Source of the DNA: Adiantum capillus-veneris
Taxonomy: Eukaryota; Streptophyta; Polypodiopsida; Polypodiales; Pteridaceae
Direction of reading: 5' to 3'
Assembly: GCA_014529385.2 (NCBI GenBank)
Contig: CM043944.1
Span: 89,161,384 to 89,225,383, forward strand
Length of the DNA: 64,000 nt
Shown here: positions 32,121 through 43,048 of the stretch, one piece after another
How the letters are laid out: each line of letters begins with the position of its first letter
Numbering within the stretch: the first letter of the stretch is position 1
The notes under the pieces: model-generated
Seen by the model: the letters and a program-made list of their open reading frames with translations, nothing else
Told to the model about the DNA's origin: nothing
Databases searched by the model: none
Program-made: the position numbers and the translations under genes

Positions 32121-34468
32121 CCATGGTTGATGGCCATGAAGGCAAAACAGGACTGGGGTACTGGCCTTCTACGCATGACCGGTAAGAAAGGGGAGACAAT
32201 CTACTACGACATGAGGATTGGCAAGCAGAAGCAAATGAATCTAGAAACATCGGCAGATGAAACCACTAGCGAATCTTCCAGTTCTGAGGAGGAGACCACA
32301 TCCACCGACAAAAGTGACAGTTCCATTGATGTGATGGGTATCATTATGAAGGATCCACAAAGGGTAAGCACAACTGGTGATCCATCACCAAAAGGGCAAC
32401 CCAATGAAGAGGAGAGCAAATTACCTGGCCTAGGAGGAAGTAGGTTGAAGGGTATGTTGTCTACGGAATTAACACTTGAGGAGAAAGATAGTTTTTTGCA
32501 AATGTTGATGGGATTTCCTAACCTGTTCATTGACAACTATGAAAGAATCACAGGCATTACAGTGGTGGAACATCATATTAAGTTGAAGGAAGGGGTAAAA
32601 CCAGTTGTGCAAAAGCTACGACGACTGAGGGTCATACAAGAAAAGGCACTCTTGGCCGAGGTAAGGAAACTGCTGGAGGCAGGATTCATCTATCCTGTAG
32701 AAAACTCAGAATGGGTGTCACTCGTAGTGGTGATGCCTAAAAAGAATGGTAAGTGGAGGGTCTATGTTGACTACAAACCACTTAATGCAGCTACAAAGAG
32801 AGACCACTTTCCTCTCCCTTTCTTGGATGAAATTCTGAATGAAGTAGCGGGTTTTGAATGCTATACCGTCTGTGATGGTTATTCAGGATACTTTCAAATA
32901 CGCATAGCCTTGGAAGATCAGCTAAAAACCACTTTTATCACGCCATGGGGTTGTTTTGCATACAGGGTTATGCCATTTGGTCTCACAAATGCACCTGCCA
33001 CATTCCAAAGATATGTCACATATGTTTTTCAACCGTTCTTTGGAACATCCATAAGAGTGTTCATTGATGATTTTTGTATATATAGCTCCCGTATTTCACA
33101 TTTAGAAAAGGTAACTGAAGGTGTGGCCAGCTTGCAGAGCCTAGGTGGGCAATATATGTGGATAAATGTCACATTGGGGAGAGTAAAGTCATTCTACCAG
33201 GCCATGAAATTTCAGCAAGAGGTATCAACGCCGACCCAAGTAAGGTGTCCGCACTCATAGCCCTACCTTCACCAACGACCGCACGTCAACTGGTCTCTTT
33301 TCTACATAAGGTGAGGTATTTAAGCAGATTCATACATCTACTATCACAACTTGTTCTACCACTGCAACAACTCACTCAAAGATCAACTTTCACTTGGGAC
33401 GAGGAAAGCGAACATCACTACAACAAGGTAAAGGAGGTCTTAGCCACTCTGCCAACTATCTCACCACCTAAGTGGGATGAAAAATTCTATGTCACCTCAA
33501 GTGTTGGTGATGACTCATTGGGGGCTGTGCTACTCCAAAAGGATACGACGACATCTTTCATGAGGCCAATCTACTTCTCTAGTCGAATGATGACAGCAGG
33601 AGAGAAAGGTTTCACCCATGTGGAACACTTAGTCCTAGCTCTTAGATTTGAAACTACAAAGTTTAGGTCATATTTGCTACCTAAGCAATTTGTGATTCTA
33701 ACCACGGATGAAATATTTCCCTATGTTGTACAACACATGGATGTGTCTGCTAGAATTACTAAATGGCTAGTTCGTCTGCAAGAGTTTGACTACACGATAC
33801 AGGTAGAAAGCACGACAAGGGCAAGTTTGGGGGGACTCATGACCTACCAAGTCTTTGAAGGGAAGGAGAAGCAATCTAAGGAAGGAGAAGTCCGATTACC
33901 TCCAGTACCACCGATGGTAGAAGGAGCATACTCTCTCTACTTTGATGGAGCCTACAAGCGAGCGTTCGACAAAGCAGCTGCAGGCATAGTGGTCTTTGAT
34001 GACAAAGGGACAAAGGTATTTTCGTTGGGCCAATTGTTAGATTCACATTCTAACAATGAAGCTAAGTATGCAGCACTAACCAAGGGTCTACAATGGTGCG
34101 TCTCACAAGGTGTACAACGCCTTAATGTATTTGGGGATGCTCTACTTCTGGTAAGGCAAGTAAATGGAGCATGGACATGCAAGAATCCTAGTTTAAGGAC
34201 TCACTTAAGTGGTGTAAAAACCTTGTTGGGTAAGTTTGAAGAAGTTCAAATACACCATATCCCAAGGGCTCAAAACCAAGAAGCAGATGCCCTAGCAAGT
34301 GAAAGACTACAGGAAGTGGTGGTTGGAGCAATTAAACTAAAGCTCCCTCTATTTCAAGGCAGTGATGCCTTGCCTGACATCATGCATTTTTTGGAAACAG
34401 GGGAATGCCCATCAGATTTAACAAAGGGACAGAAGCAATGGCTGACGCGGAAGGCCACAAGGTATTGA
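32112..34468 (+). pseudogene. Gypsy reverse transcriptase, RNase H and second RNase H
   Basis: Reverse transcriptase (32112-33130): VVVMPKKNGKWRVYVDYKPL, VCDGYSGYFQI, YRVMPFGLTNAPATFQ and the catalytic VFIDDFCIYS. A frameshift near 33130-33180 leads to EISARGINADPSKVSALI and RNase H (33380-33830), where IYFSSRMMTAGEKGFTHVEH is clear. The C-terminal archaeal-type RNase H (33920-34310) has LYFDGAYKRAF, SNNEAKYAALTKGL, LNVFGDALLLVRQ and QNQEADALAS, keeping its D-E-D-D acidic set. A TGA at 34466-34468, in a CGA-like context, separates it from the integrase in the same frame. Two RNase H domains are a hallmark of Tat/Ogre elements. Confidence 0.88.
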
Positions 34469-34483
34469 CTCATCAATGATGGT

Positions 34484-35707
34484 TTGTACTGTAAGGGTAA
34501 GGACCAAATACTCAGGAAGGTCCCTCTCTCTCACGAAATCACGGGAGTAATTGCTAGCTGTCACGACGGGGTTTGTGGTGGTCACTTTGCCCTAGACATA
34601 ACAAGTAGGAAAATCTTGCAGGCAGGCTTCATATGGCCTAGCCTCAACCGTGATGTACACCATTGGTGCAAAACGTGTAAGTTGTGTCAAAAGGCCGGCA
34701 CTAGGTCACTTATGCCTGAACCACAGACACCTATTCTCTCATATGGCCCATTTGAAAAATGGGGTATCGATGCCATTGGGCCATTACCTAGGGCCAACTC
34801 AGGAAAATTCTACATTATCATGGGGGTCGACTACATGACTAGATGGGCAGAGGCTACAGCCACCACTAGAATCACAGCGGTAGAGGTAGCTAAATTTATC
34901 TATGAGCACATATGCTGTAGGTTTGGCACACCTTTAGAGATCATCTCTGATAGAGGGCCAGGTTTCAGAGCAGACTTGGTAGGAGAATTAATGCAGAAAC
35001 TGGGCATTACAAGGAGGCACTCTTCACCATATTACCCTCAATGTAATGGCCTAGTTGAAAAGGTAAATGGAATGGTTTCTAAAATTATTACCAAGCAGGT
35101 AAACAATCAACCCGGAGACTGGGATAAGTATCTACTACCACCTTTATGGGCCTACAGAACTTCATTTCGTACATCCTTGGGATTCACACCGTATCATCTA
35201 GTATTTGGTAAGGAAGCAATCTTGCCCATTGAAGTGCAACTACAAAGTCTCAGAGTAATGGCAAGCCAACTTCAACATCCCAACATGCATTTGAGAGATC
35301 ACATCATCAACTTGGAAAGACTGCAGCTGGACAGAGAAGAAGCAATAAATTATTATGCAGCACAAGCAGAGCATAGACGGCTTAGCTTTAACGAGCATCT
35401 CCGGAAAAAAGAATTGAAGAAAGGAATGTTGGTGCTCCGCTACAACAATCGCTTCGACACGCGCAAGGATAAGAAACTCCTACTCCGATGGGAAGGCCCT
35501 TTCATCATTAGGAAAAGATATGCCAATGGAAGCTACCAGCTTATGGAGGATGATGGAAAACTTCATAAAACCAGGGTAAATGGTTGGCGACTTAAACCTT
35601 ATTTTCTTCGATTTGACCAGGCTCCACCAATTGACATTCCAGATGAGGACACACCATCAGCCGCCACCTCCGACGATAATGATCAAACAGATGAGCTAGA
35701 GACATGA
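34484..35707 (+). CDS. Gypsy integrase
   Basis: 407 codons without a stop. The N-terminal HHCC zinc finger is CHDGVCGGHFALD with WCKTCKLCQKAG. The DDE catalytic core has WGIDAIGPLP (D), IISDRGPGFRADL (D) and NGLVEKVNG (E), with the usual SSPYYPQCNG just before the Glu. The C-terminal part has LLRWEGPFIIRKRY. No chromodomain is evident. It would cut and join element ends into target DNA. It is the best-preserved domain of the element; the true protein start lies upstream, in frame, beyond the TGA at 34466. Confidence 0.85.
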   Translation: MYCKGKDQILRKVPLSHEITGVIASCHDGVCGGHFALDITSRKILQAGFIWPSLNRDVHHWCKTCKLCQKAGTRSLMPEPQTPILSYGPFEKWGIDAIGPLPRANSGKFYIIMGVDYMTRWAEATATTRITAVEVAKFIYEHICCRFGTPLEIISDRGPGFRADLVGELMQKLGITRRHSSPYYPQCNGLVEKVNGMVSKIITKQVNNQPGDWDKYLLPPLWAYRTSFRTSLGFTPYHLVFGKEAILPIEVQLQSLRVMASQLQHPNMHLRDHIINLERLQLDREEAINYYAAQAEHRRLSFNEHLRKKELKKGMLVLRYNNRFDTRKDKKLLLRWEGPFIIRKRYANGSYQLMEDDGKLHKTRVNGWRLKPYFLRFDQAPPIDIPDEDTPSAATSDDNDQTDELET

Positions 35708-35719
35708 ATGCCTCTAGCC

Positions 35720-35731
35720 AAAAGGGGAGGG
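35720..35731 (+). other. Gypsy polypurine tract
   Basis: aaaaggggaggg, 12 purines, 20 bases after the integrase stop. It primes plus-strand synthesis and marks the start of the 3' LTR. Confidence 0.85.
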
Positions 35732-36544
35732 CTAATGATGGGGGCTTTTCACAAGCCAAGCTCCCATACCCCTCTTCTCTCGTCCCCACCCCATGAAAAC
35801 CCCCTCTTATGGAGGGAGTGATAAAAGGCATTGGAAAAAGTAAGAAAAAAATAAAGTATGATTATGTAAATATATAAGAAAGGTAAAATAGGCCACCTCA
35901 TGCCTACGGGGTAGCCCATCCCCACCTTGCCTCCTTTTTCTTCACTGTTGCCCCGCCGGGTGTCCCTTTTCCTCTCCTCCACTCAAAAGGTCAACCCCCT
36001 CTCTCTTCCCCTTGTCCTTTCTCTCTCCCTTGAAGCTACCCCGCCCCCTGTCCTTACCAATAATGCACCCTAACTCACATGCCACCTCTCCTATCTTCCA
36101 AAACAGTATACCCCACCCCCCCTTTTCTCTCTCCTACACTCTCCCATGATCCAAATACCCCCCTCTCTCTCTAAAATTCGAAATCTCTCTTGTCTTGTAG
36201 CCAGATGGCCTCCCCCACACTCACACACACTCAGTTTCACTGAAAAAGATGCCCACAGACCCATCCCCACCCAGTGGTTACCTGATTTTCTTGTGTTCAC
36301 ACACATCTGCACACAGATTCACCTCTGAACACACTCCCCTCTCTCCCCTCTTGTAGTTACTTTATTCTCCATGTCACCTCTCTTTTTTCCATTCACCCAT
36401 CTCTCTCTCTTAGTCTCTCTCTGATGAGACTGCTGTTCTGGCACATATACACACAGCCAGACAAGTGGGGCCCACAGTCACATGGCCTGTGTAGATAATG
36501 ATTTCTTCATTTCTAAATTCTAAAATTTCTCCCCCCTCCTACCC

Positions 36545-36552
36545 TATATAAA
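36545..36552 (+). promoter_or_regulatory. TATA box in gypsy 3' LTR
   Basis: tatataaa followed about 30 bp later by the CA-rich probable start region; paired with the aataaa at 36861. Confidence 0.6.
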
Positions 36553-37185
36553 GAGGGTTCACCATCACACTAAACACACACACAACATCACCAAAGAACA
36601 CACTATGCACTGTGTGTGCCTAGTGCACACACACACACACACACCCACACCATCACCATCACCGCAATCACCATGCTTGTCTTGAGCATGACCTCTACAC
36701 CCTTGGCTATGGAAGATGAAGGGCAACTAAATGAAGATGATGGCCATAACCCTCGAGCGAGTCTTCGCCATCAACTCCCACCTATCCGCCATGTGCTCTA
36801 CCACTCTCTCCCTTCTCATTCCCCTACCCTATGCTCCCCATTCCATCGCCTTATTCTCTAAATAAAGCTTGAGGTTTTGTGAGTATGTTTTCTTGCAATG
36901 TTTTGCCCATGTGAGGTGTGCGGAATCGCCACCTAGTCTTGTGTTTGGAGTGAGCTTGTGTATGTGTGAAGGGTGTGCAGATTCGCCATCCTTTTGTGGT
37001 GTCTAAGTACTAAGCCGCTATACCCCCTCCCTCACTCTCTCTCTCTCTCTCACTTGATCTCATTCCCTCTCCTCTTCATCATTACTCCCAAGCATCCATC
37101 TCTCTTGGATGAAAACTTTGTTATGGTGGTGTGTTGTTTGTGTCCTAGCCGCTGAAGCTAGGTGGTGCCCCTGTTTGCTTTACCA

Positions 37186-37263
37186 TGACAGGCTTGAGGC
37201 ACGCCATTCGGTCCCCAGTGTTTTAGAGGCCGTCGGGGTTCGGGGTTCGCTTTGCTCCTGTCA
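37186..37263 (+). repeat. Right terminal inverted repeat of the gypsy element
   Basis: TGACAGGCTTG...GCTCCTGTCA, 78 bp, the end of the 3' LTR. It also begins TGACAGG and ends CCTGTCA, so the unit is itself bounded by a 7-bp inverted repeat. Confidence 0.9.
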
Positions 37264-40200
37264 TTGGCAATGGAACGCTCAATGCCTTTCCCTTCTCCAT
37301 ATTGAAACGTTGCAAAACCTTGTCAATATACGCTGTTTGAGATAACCAAATCAACTTCTTTGATCTGTCTCTCTCAATGCGCATACCAAGTATATGACTT
37401 GCCTCACCCATGTCTTTCATGTCAAACAATTTTGCCATCTTTGACTTCAAAGCTGAAATTTCTTTCAAGTGTTTGCCAACAATCAACATGTCATCCACAT
37501 ACAAAATAAGGATCAGCCAACTGCCATCCTTAGCCTTCTTTGTATATAGACAGTGATCAAACTCACTACGTTGTAGCCTTGAGAAAGCATAAACTTGTGG
37601 AACTTATGGTACCATACCCTCGGTGATTCATTTAAGCCATAAAGACTCTTTAACAACTGGCATACCAAATCTTCCTTGCCTTTCTCAACAAACCCTTTTG
37701 GCTGCTGCATGTAAATTTCCACATCTAAATCACCATGCAAGAACGCTGTCTTGACATTCATTTGGTGCAACACCAAATCTAATATGGCAACCAATCCAAG
37801 AAAGCATCTCAATGTAGTCATCTTGACCACTGGAGAGAAGACTTCATCAAAGTCAATGCATTGTTCTTGCTTAAAGCCCTTGGCAACAAGCCTTGCTTTG
37901 TACGTTGGATGACTATCATTAGTGGTGATCTTATACCTGTAAACCCATTTACAAGGTAGAGCCTTTTTGCCCTGTGGTAATTTAATTAGCTTCCATGTTT
38001 GGTTTTTATGCAGAGCTGTCATCTCTGACTGCATGGCCAATTGCCAATTCCCAGAGTCCTTCATTTGCACTGCTTCCTTGTAACATGAAGGCTCATTGCA
38101 ATCAGTTAACATGACATAGTTCATAGATGGAACAAACCGATCAGGAGGTCGTGAGATCCATCCCGATTTACGCAAAATAGGTGGCTCAGGCTCAGCCACA
38201 ACCTGTGGTTCCACTCTATCCTGTCGTTGCTCCTGTTGAGCCTTGACATTTTGTCTTGCATGTGCAGGTTCATCTTCTTGGAAGATGGCTCTTCTAATCT
38301 CCTCAACCCTCTCCGGTTTAGAATGATATTTGGCATCATTAAAGTGAACATCATTGCTGCGGATAACCTTTCTGGATTCGGGATCCCAAAGTGTGTACCC
38401 CATCTCACCAAAATTACCATAGCCTAGAAATATGCACTTTCTACTGTTTGGCTCAAGTTTGTTCCTAAATTCCTTTGGAACATGAGTATATGCCTCACAG
38501 CCAAAGACTCTGAGATGCTTGTATGAGGGAATTTTGCCTGACCATACCATCTCTGGCACTGAATCCTTTTGCAAAACCTTGCTAGCAGATCTATTTATAA
38601 GATGAACAGCTCTTGACACACCTTTAGCCCAAAACCCATTTGGCAATTGTGCATTAGACAACATACTTCTGACCTTCTCTTGTATGGTCCTATTCATCCT
38701 CTCAGCAACACCATTTTGAGGAGGATTTTAAAGAGCAGTAAGTTCACGTTTTATACCTTTTGACTCACAAAATTCCTGAAGGGACTTTGAAACATACTCT
38801 CCACCATTGTCACTGCGTAAGCATTTAAGCTTCTTGCCACTCTGATTCTCCACAAGTGTCACAAACGTTTTGAAAACACTAAACGCTTCATCCTTGTGCT
38901 TGAGAAAGTAAACCCATACTTTCCTTGAGTAATCATCTATAAATGTCATAAAGTAAGAAGCTCCCCCTAGAGATAGGTTAGGCATAGGTCCACACAGATC
39001 ACTATGAACAAGTGCCAAATGTGTATCTCTTCTACTGCTTCTATGCTTATGTGGCTGCTGTGTTTGCTTACCATACAGACAATGTTCACAGAATTCAAAA
39101 TCATTAAATGAAAAGCCAGGCAAATAACCAGAATGAGACAAGATTTCCATTCCCTTCTTGGATATATGTCCTAACCGGCTATGCCACAAAGAAACGTTTG
39201 GCTGCTCGGTTACATTGATTACATTTTTAGAGACATTTGATACATAAATAATGTAAAGTCCTCCAGACTTTACTCCATGTGCTACTATCATAGAACCCTT
39301 GGATATCTTCCACATGTTCTGTCCAAAAGTGGTGACGTAGCCAGCATCATCAAGTAAACTTGTGTTGATCAAGCTCTTTGTAATTGCGGGAACATGTCTC
39401 ACATGCTTCAGCGTGAAAGAAGAGCCATTTTGAAACTTCAATTGAACATCTCCAACACCTAAGATCTCACATGTCTGCCCATTGCCTAGCCGAACATGAT
39501 CTTTAGTGGTCACATAAGAGGTAAACCACTCCTTGTTTGGAGAGACATGAAGTGATGCCCCTGAGTCTATAATCCAGTCACTCAGTGCATTTCCATCAGA
39601 TGCTGTAAGAAGAGCTGAGTCCATTGTATTCTTCAAGAATTAGATGTCTCCTGACACTAGACTGTCATCCTCTGCAACAATGTTTGTCACAATTATTTCT
39701 TGAATCTTCACTGAGGACTTGTTCTTCTCACCACAGTCTTCAGCTTTCTCTTTGCCTTTTTCTGCTTTCCATTCTCTGCAGTCTCTTTTCATGTGACCCT
39801 TCTTGCCACAATGGTAGCATTCTATGTCACTCTTGCCTTTAGCACTACGGGACTTGCTAAGAGACTAATTCCTCTTTCCACCTTTGTAATTTTCTTTGGT
39901 CCTTCCCCTGACAACTAAGGCTGTTCCTTTGCCTTTGTCCATTGTCTTTCTATTGGTTTCTTTAGTAAATAGACCGCCTTCTACACCTGCTATGGTCAAA
40001 CCATCTAGAGGTGCAGAATTACTCAAAGCTGTGCGAAAAGTGTCCCAACTTTCTGGCAATGTGATCAACAGGAACATAGCTCTAACAGGTTCATCAAACT
40101 TGACACCTTGAGCTGACAACTAAATATAGATTGTGTTGAATTCATTCAGATGATTGGACATAGGTGTCCCTTCTTTCATCTTCAAGTCAACAAGCTTCTT

Positions 40201-40521
40201 AAGCCAGTATACCTGTGAAGCTGCACTCTACTTCTCATAAAGATCACTCAGCTTTGTCCATGGTTCATAAGCCGACATCTCGTCTGCTACATTGAAGTAA
40301 ACGCTTTCTGCCAAAGTCAGCATAATGGTAGAAAGTGCCAATTCATCTATTTCGCTCCATTCATCTTCGTCCATATCTTCTGGTTTTATCCCCTTGAGTT
40401 TTATAGTTTTTATCTGCTTCTTTTGTACCAACACGTGCCAAATCTGCTTCTTCCACAATGGGAAATTGGTTCCATCCAGCTTCTTGATATTGTAAAGAGC
40501 AGTGTCCTGTGATCCAGCCAT
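37264..40521 (-). pseudogene. Copia-2 Gag-Pol (gag, protease, integrase, reverse transcriptase)
   Basis: Minus strand from 40521. Gag: MAGSQDTALYNIKKLDGTNF, LSDLYEK, stop, VYWLKKLVDLKMKEGTPM. Zinc knuckle: CYHCGKKGHMKRDC near 39800. Protease: WIIDSGASLHVSPNKEWF near 39565. Integrase: WHSRLGHISKKG, CEHCLYGK, VHSDLCGP (D), KCLRSDNGGEY (D), QNGVAERMNRTIQE (E). Reverse transcriptase: YKARLVAKGFKQEQCIDFDE, NVKTAFLHGDLDVEIYMQQP, and after a frameshift near 37510, MYVDDMLIVGKH. Point stops at about 40230, 40120, 39860, 39640 and 38730 lie in one otherwise open frame. Gag type suggests the Tork/Tnt1 lineage. The frame is cut at 37264 by the gypsy insertion. Confidence 0.9.
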
Positions 40522-41524
40522 AGCTACGCTTCACAGTTGTTTACTTTCCTGGGAAAAATTCGGCAGAGTTTCCCCTGTAAACTGACCTCTAAACCAATAT
40601 CAACCTGTCAAATGAACCAAGAAAGCTTCAGATTCTGCAGAAATTTTGGCAGATTATCCTTTGTAAAATGGCTCTGGTGTACTCAATAAATAGACCAAAA
40701 ACAGCTCAAAAAAACCACTGTCTCTCTAACACTGTAAGCTGTGGGTAAACCTGTCCTGCACCTTTACTGTCTCTCACTGTACTGTCACTGTCCTGTAAGC
40801 ATAGACTGCGACAATGCCTCAACGGCAGTAAAGCAAAGATGCAATCCCAATTGTCTAACTCACAGTCAATACATCCTAGCTGCCTATCTAAGGGTGCTCG
40901 GGGGATCGCTCCAAGACCTGTATCACCGAAAGGATCTCAACATTCGAGAATCCCCCAGCTCAATAAAACCTCGCTTGACCCTCAACAAAGGCTGCAGTAA
41001 ATCTAACAGTACATAGACTTCCCACAAAGTCATACATCCACAAATTTCCCACTGTATGCTGTAACCGTTGCAGAGGTTGTTTGCTGCGTGACTCACAGCC
41101 AACAAACCCTTAACAGACATACATCATCTCTGACAATACATCCCATGTGGAAGTACCCGCAATGTCAGGATGAAATCTGGAATATCAAGCAGCAAACACA
41201 AGCTACCTGATGAACTAGTGGATGTCGCCTACAGTCTGTGTGTAGGTGTGCCCGTGTCGTATGTGACACGCCTCCAAGAACTGTGAGCCGTCCTTCGTTG
41301 TGTAGACAGCCACAAATCAGCACTCTGGAAGTGGAGATATCCTCAGCACTTGCAGTCGTAGGCCGAAACCCCAAATTTGCAGAGTCGGATCTGCACCCGC
41401 CACGACCACGTAGTCGAAAATGGCCTGCGTAGAGCTTTGGGGCCGTGTCTTCGCCTGTCGAATATCACTCCAATCTGAGCAGGTGACTCTGGATACCTGC
41501 AAATGCTGCCCCGAGCCTCGATCT
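40522..41524 (-). other. Copia-2 leader
   Basis: About 1 kb between primer site and gag with no credible coding frame, as expected for the 5' untranslated leader. Confidence 0.7.
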
Positions 41525-41538
41525 GAGCTCTGATACCA
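41525..41538 (-). other. Copia-2 primer-binding site
   Basis: Minus strand reads TGGTATCAGAGCTC two bases after the 5' LTR, the canonical copia tRNA-iMet site. Confidence 0.92.
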
Positions 41539-41540
41539 GT

Positions 41541-41732
41541 TGAAGGAGTACGAGCGAAAGTGCAACGCGAGAGAGAGTGCAAGAAGAAGAGCACGACGAT
41601 ATGGTGAACTCGCTCTACTGTAATGTGTAGAGCATAGTGAGTTCTTATTAGGTTTTTACAAAAGAATATGTGTACATACCTGGCGGCCCGCCCACTTACC
41701 TGGGCGACCACATTGGGCTTTATACCCCAACA
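41541..41732 (-). repeat. 5' LTR of Copia-2
   Basis: 192 bp; outermost bases match 28618-28784. Flanked on the right by the caaat duplication (41733-41737). Confidence 0.92.
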
Positions 41733-41737
41733 CAAAT
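41733..41737 (+). repeat. Target-site duplication of Copia-2, right copy (caaat)
   Basis: Identical to 28613-28617. Confidence 0.9.
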
Positions 41738-42195
41738 GCTTTGTATTTTGGAGGAACTGATATTTTTCTTCAAGGGTATGCTCATGCAGATATGGCAGGT
41801 GACAAAGATGCTCGAAGGAGCACTACTGGCTATGTCTTCATGGTTGGAGGCACAATAGTAAGCTGGGCTTCAAAGCTGTAGAAGTGGTCTCACTTTCTAC
41901 CACGGAAGCAGAGTATGTAGCAATGATAGAGGTAAAGAAAGAAATTCTGTGGCTTCACAGATTTTTAGAAGAGCTTGGATTCAAATACAGCAATTGTGTC
42001 TTGTACAGTAATAGCCAAATCACTATCCATCTTGCAAAGAACTCAGTGTTTCATTCAAGGACAAAGCACATTGATGTGAGATATCACTTCATACGCACTC
42101 TTTTGGAAGAGGGACAACTAAAGCTAGGAAAGGTGCATACAATTGAAAATCCTGTAGACATGTTTACAAAGGTGGTCTCAACAAGGAGAAGTTGA
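41738..42195 (+). pseudogene. Copia-1 RNase H, 3' half
   Basis: Resumes Copia-1: ALYFGGTDIFLQGYAHADMA, RRSTTGYVFMVGGTIVSWAS, a stop and one-base shift near 41880, then LSTTEAEYVAM, LYSNSQITIHLAKNSVFHSR and HIDVRYHFIR. The catalytic Asp of the third motif (usually CDSQ) is Asn in YSNSQ. Confidence 0.88.
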
Positions 42196-42281
42196 GCTTT
42201 TGATCATCTTCAATTGGCATTCAAGGATAACAAGCCACAAGGGAAATCAGTCTCACAGGTTTGGTTTGGAGACCAATCTCC

Positions 42282-42290
42282 AAGTGGGAG
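42282..42290 (+). other. Copia-1 polypurine tract
   Basis: aagtgggag immediately before the 3' LTR. Confidence 0.8.
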
Positions 42291-43004
42291 TATGGAGCTT
42301 GATATACCACTTGTAATTTTTTGTATTAAAAACGCACATTTGTAAGGCACCCATTATGAGGAGAATCCATCGTGCGTGAAGAAAAATTACTCATCGGAAA
42401 CCAAAATTTTCATAACTCGTTGGAATATTCCTTTTTGCCAAAATATTAGGGCCGGCCAACGGCCAAAAAAGTGGTCCAAAAACGGCCAATCGTTTGGCCG
42501 GTTGGCCGGTTTCTAGTAGTCAATGGCCGGTGGCCGATGGTTGGAAGTCAATGGCCAGTGGACGATTTCAAAGGCAGGCTTGTCCTCTCAAGGGCGCCCA
42601 CACATGGGTGGATTGGAGAGTCCATTTGGACTTGTCTGTACAAGGGCGACTACACACGGCTGCCTCTCATGAGAGAGGACGGCCCTTTTGGCCTATAAAA
42701 GGAGGCCATTTCTACACACATTTTGGAGTGTGAAGTTTATGCAACAAGATGGGTGTGAGGTGGTGAGAGTCAAGCAAGGCGGGAGATCTATTAAGGGTAT
42801 AATCCCTTTGTAACCTACTTCTTGTTTGAAGTACTAAAGCCATTAATTGGTTGCTTTCCCATGGATGTAGCCCACATTGGGTGAACCATGTATATCATGT
42901 GCTCTCTCTCTCTCTCTCTCGCTTTCTCTCTCTCTCATGTGTGAAAATTTATCTCTCTCCATTAAGTAAGCTACTCAATTATCTACTTAGCTACATCATA
43001 TTTC
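42291..43004 (+). repeat. 3' LTR of Copia-1
   Basis: About 714 bp. TATA-like cctataaaagga at about 42691, a GG-rich block at 42450-42560, and CT repeats at 42903-42937. The right end (tacatcatatttc) is shared with the solo LTR at 16474. Confidence 0.85.
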
Positions 43005-43048
43005 TTGATGCATAGAGTATAGGGAAGTGCCATGCCTTGAGGACATGA

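Larger units (their letters stand above)
29603..37263 (+). mobile_element. Tat-lineage Ty3/gypsy element with inverted U5-type ends
   Basis: A 7.66-kb insertion in Copia-2 with primer site, upstream ORF, gag, protease, reverse transcriptase, RNase H, a second archaeal-type RNase H, integrase, purine tract and a 1.53-kb 3' LTR, all on the plus strand. The 5' LTR is absent. The left end is instead a 72-bp inverted copy of the last 78 bp of the 3' LTR. No clear target duplication: ggtgg precedes and ttggc follows. The dual RNase H and the ORF before gag fit the Tat/Ogre clade. Confidence 0.88.
35736..37263 (+). repeat. 3' LTR of the gypsy element
   Basis: About 1.53 kb from TGATGGGGGC to CTCCTGTCA. 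It has a TATA box (tatataaa, 36545-36552) and a poly(A) signal (aataaa, 36861-36866), in the order expected for U3, R and U5. CT-rich and CA-rich stretches lie on either side of the TATA box. ORFs within it (for example the His/Thr-rich 36616-36861) look fortuitous. No matching 5' LTR exists. Confidence 0.75.
28618..41732 (-). mobile_element. Copia-2: Tork/Tnt1-like copia element, itself interrupted by a gypsy element
   Basis: Minus-strand element with 5' LTR 41541-41732, primer site 41538-41525, leader, gag-pol (40521-37264, then 29602-28885), purine tract (aagtgggaggt, 28795-28785) and 3' LTR 28618-28784. It is flanked by perfect caaat duplications inside Copia-1. The gypsy element at 29603-37263 interrupts it between reverse transcriptase and RNase H. 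Apart from that, the coding region stays largely in one frame with a handful of stops, so it is one of the less decayed elements here. Confidence 0.92.
26080..43004 (+). mobile_element. Copia-1: 5'-truncated Ty1/copia element, interrupted by Copia-2
   Basis: Plus-strand protease, integrase and reverse transcriptase sequence (26080-28617) continues after a 13.1-kb insertion as RNase H (41738-42195), a purine tract (42282-42290) and a 3' LTR (42291-43004). The 5' LTR, primer site and most of gag are absent. Solo or partial LTRs of the same family lie at 15757 and 11797. Removing 28618-41737 restores a continuous RNase H reading frame around LKGTT and ALYFGGTD. Confidence 0.9.

Noticed and set aside
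36616-36861. His/Thr-rich ORF
   Set aside because: Lies inside the gypsy LTR between TATA box and poly(A) signal and is driven by CA repeats.
29603-37263. DNA transposon that captured a gypsy body
   Set aside because: The right inverted repeat is the natural end of a full LTR and the left one abuts the primer site, so the ends belong to the retroelement; no transposase or target duplication supports a DNA transposon.
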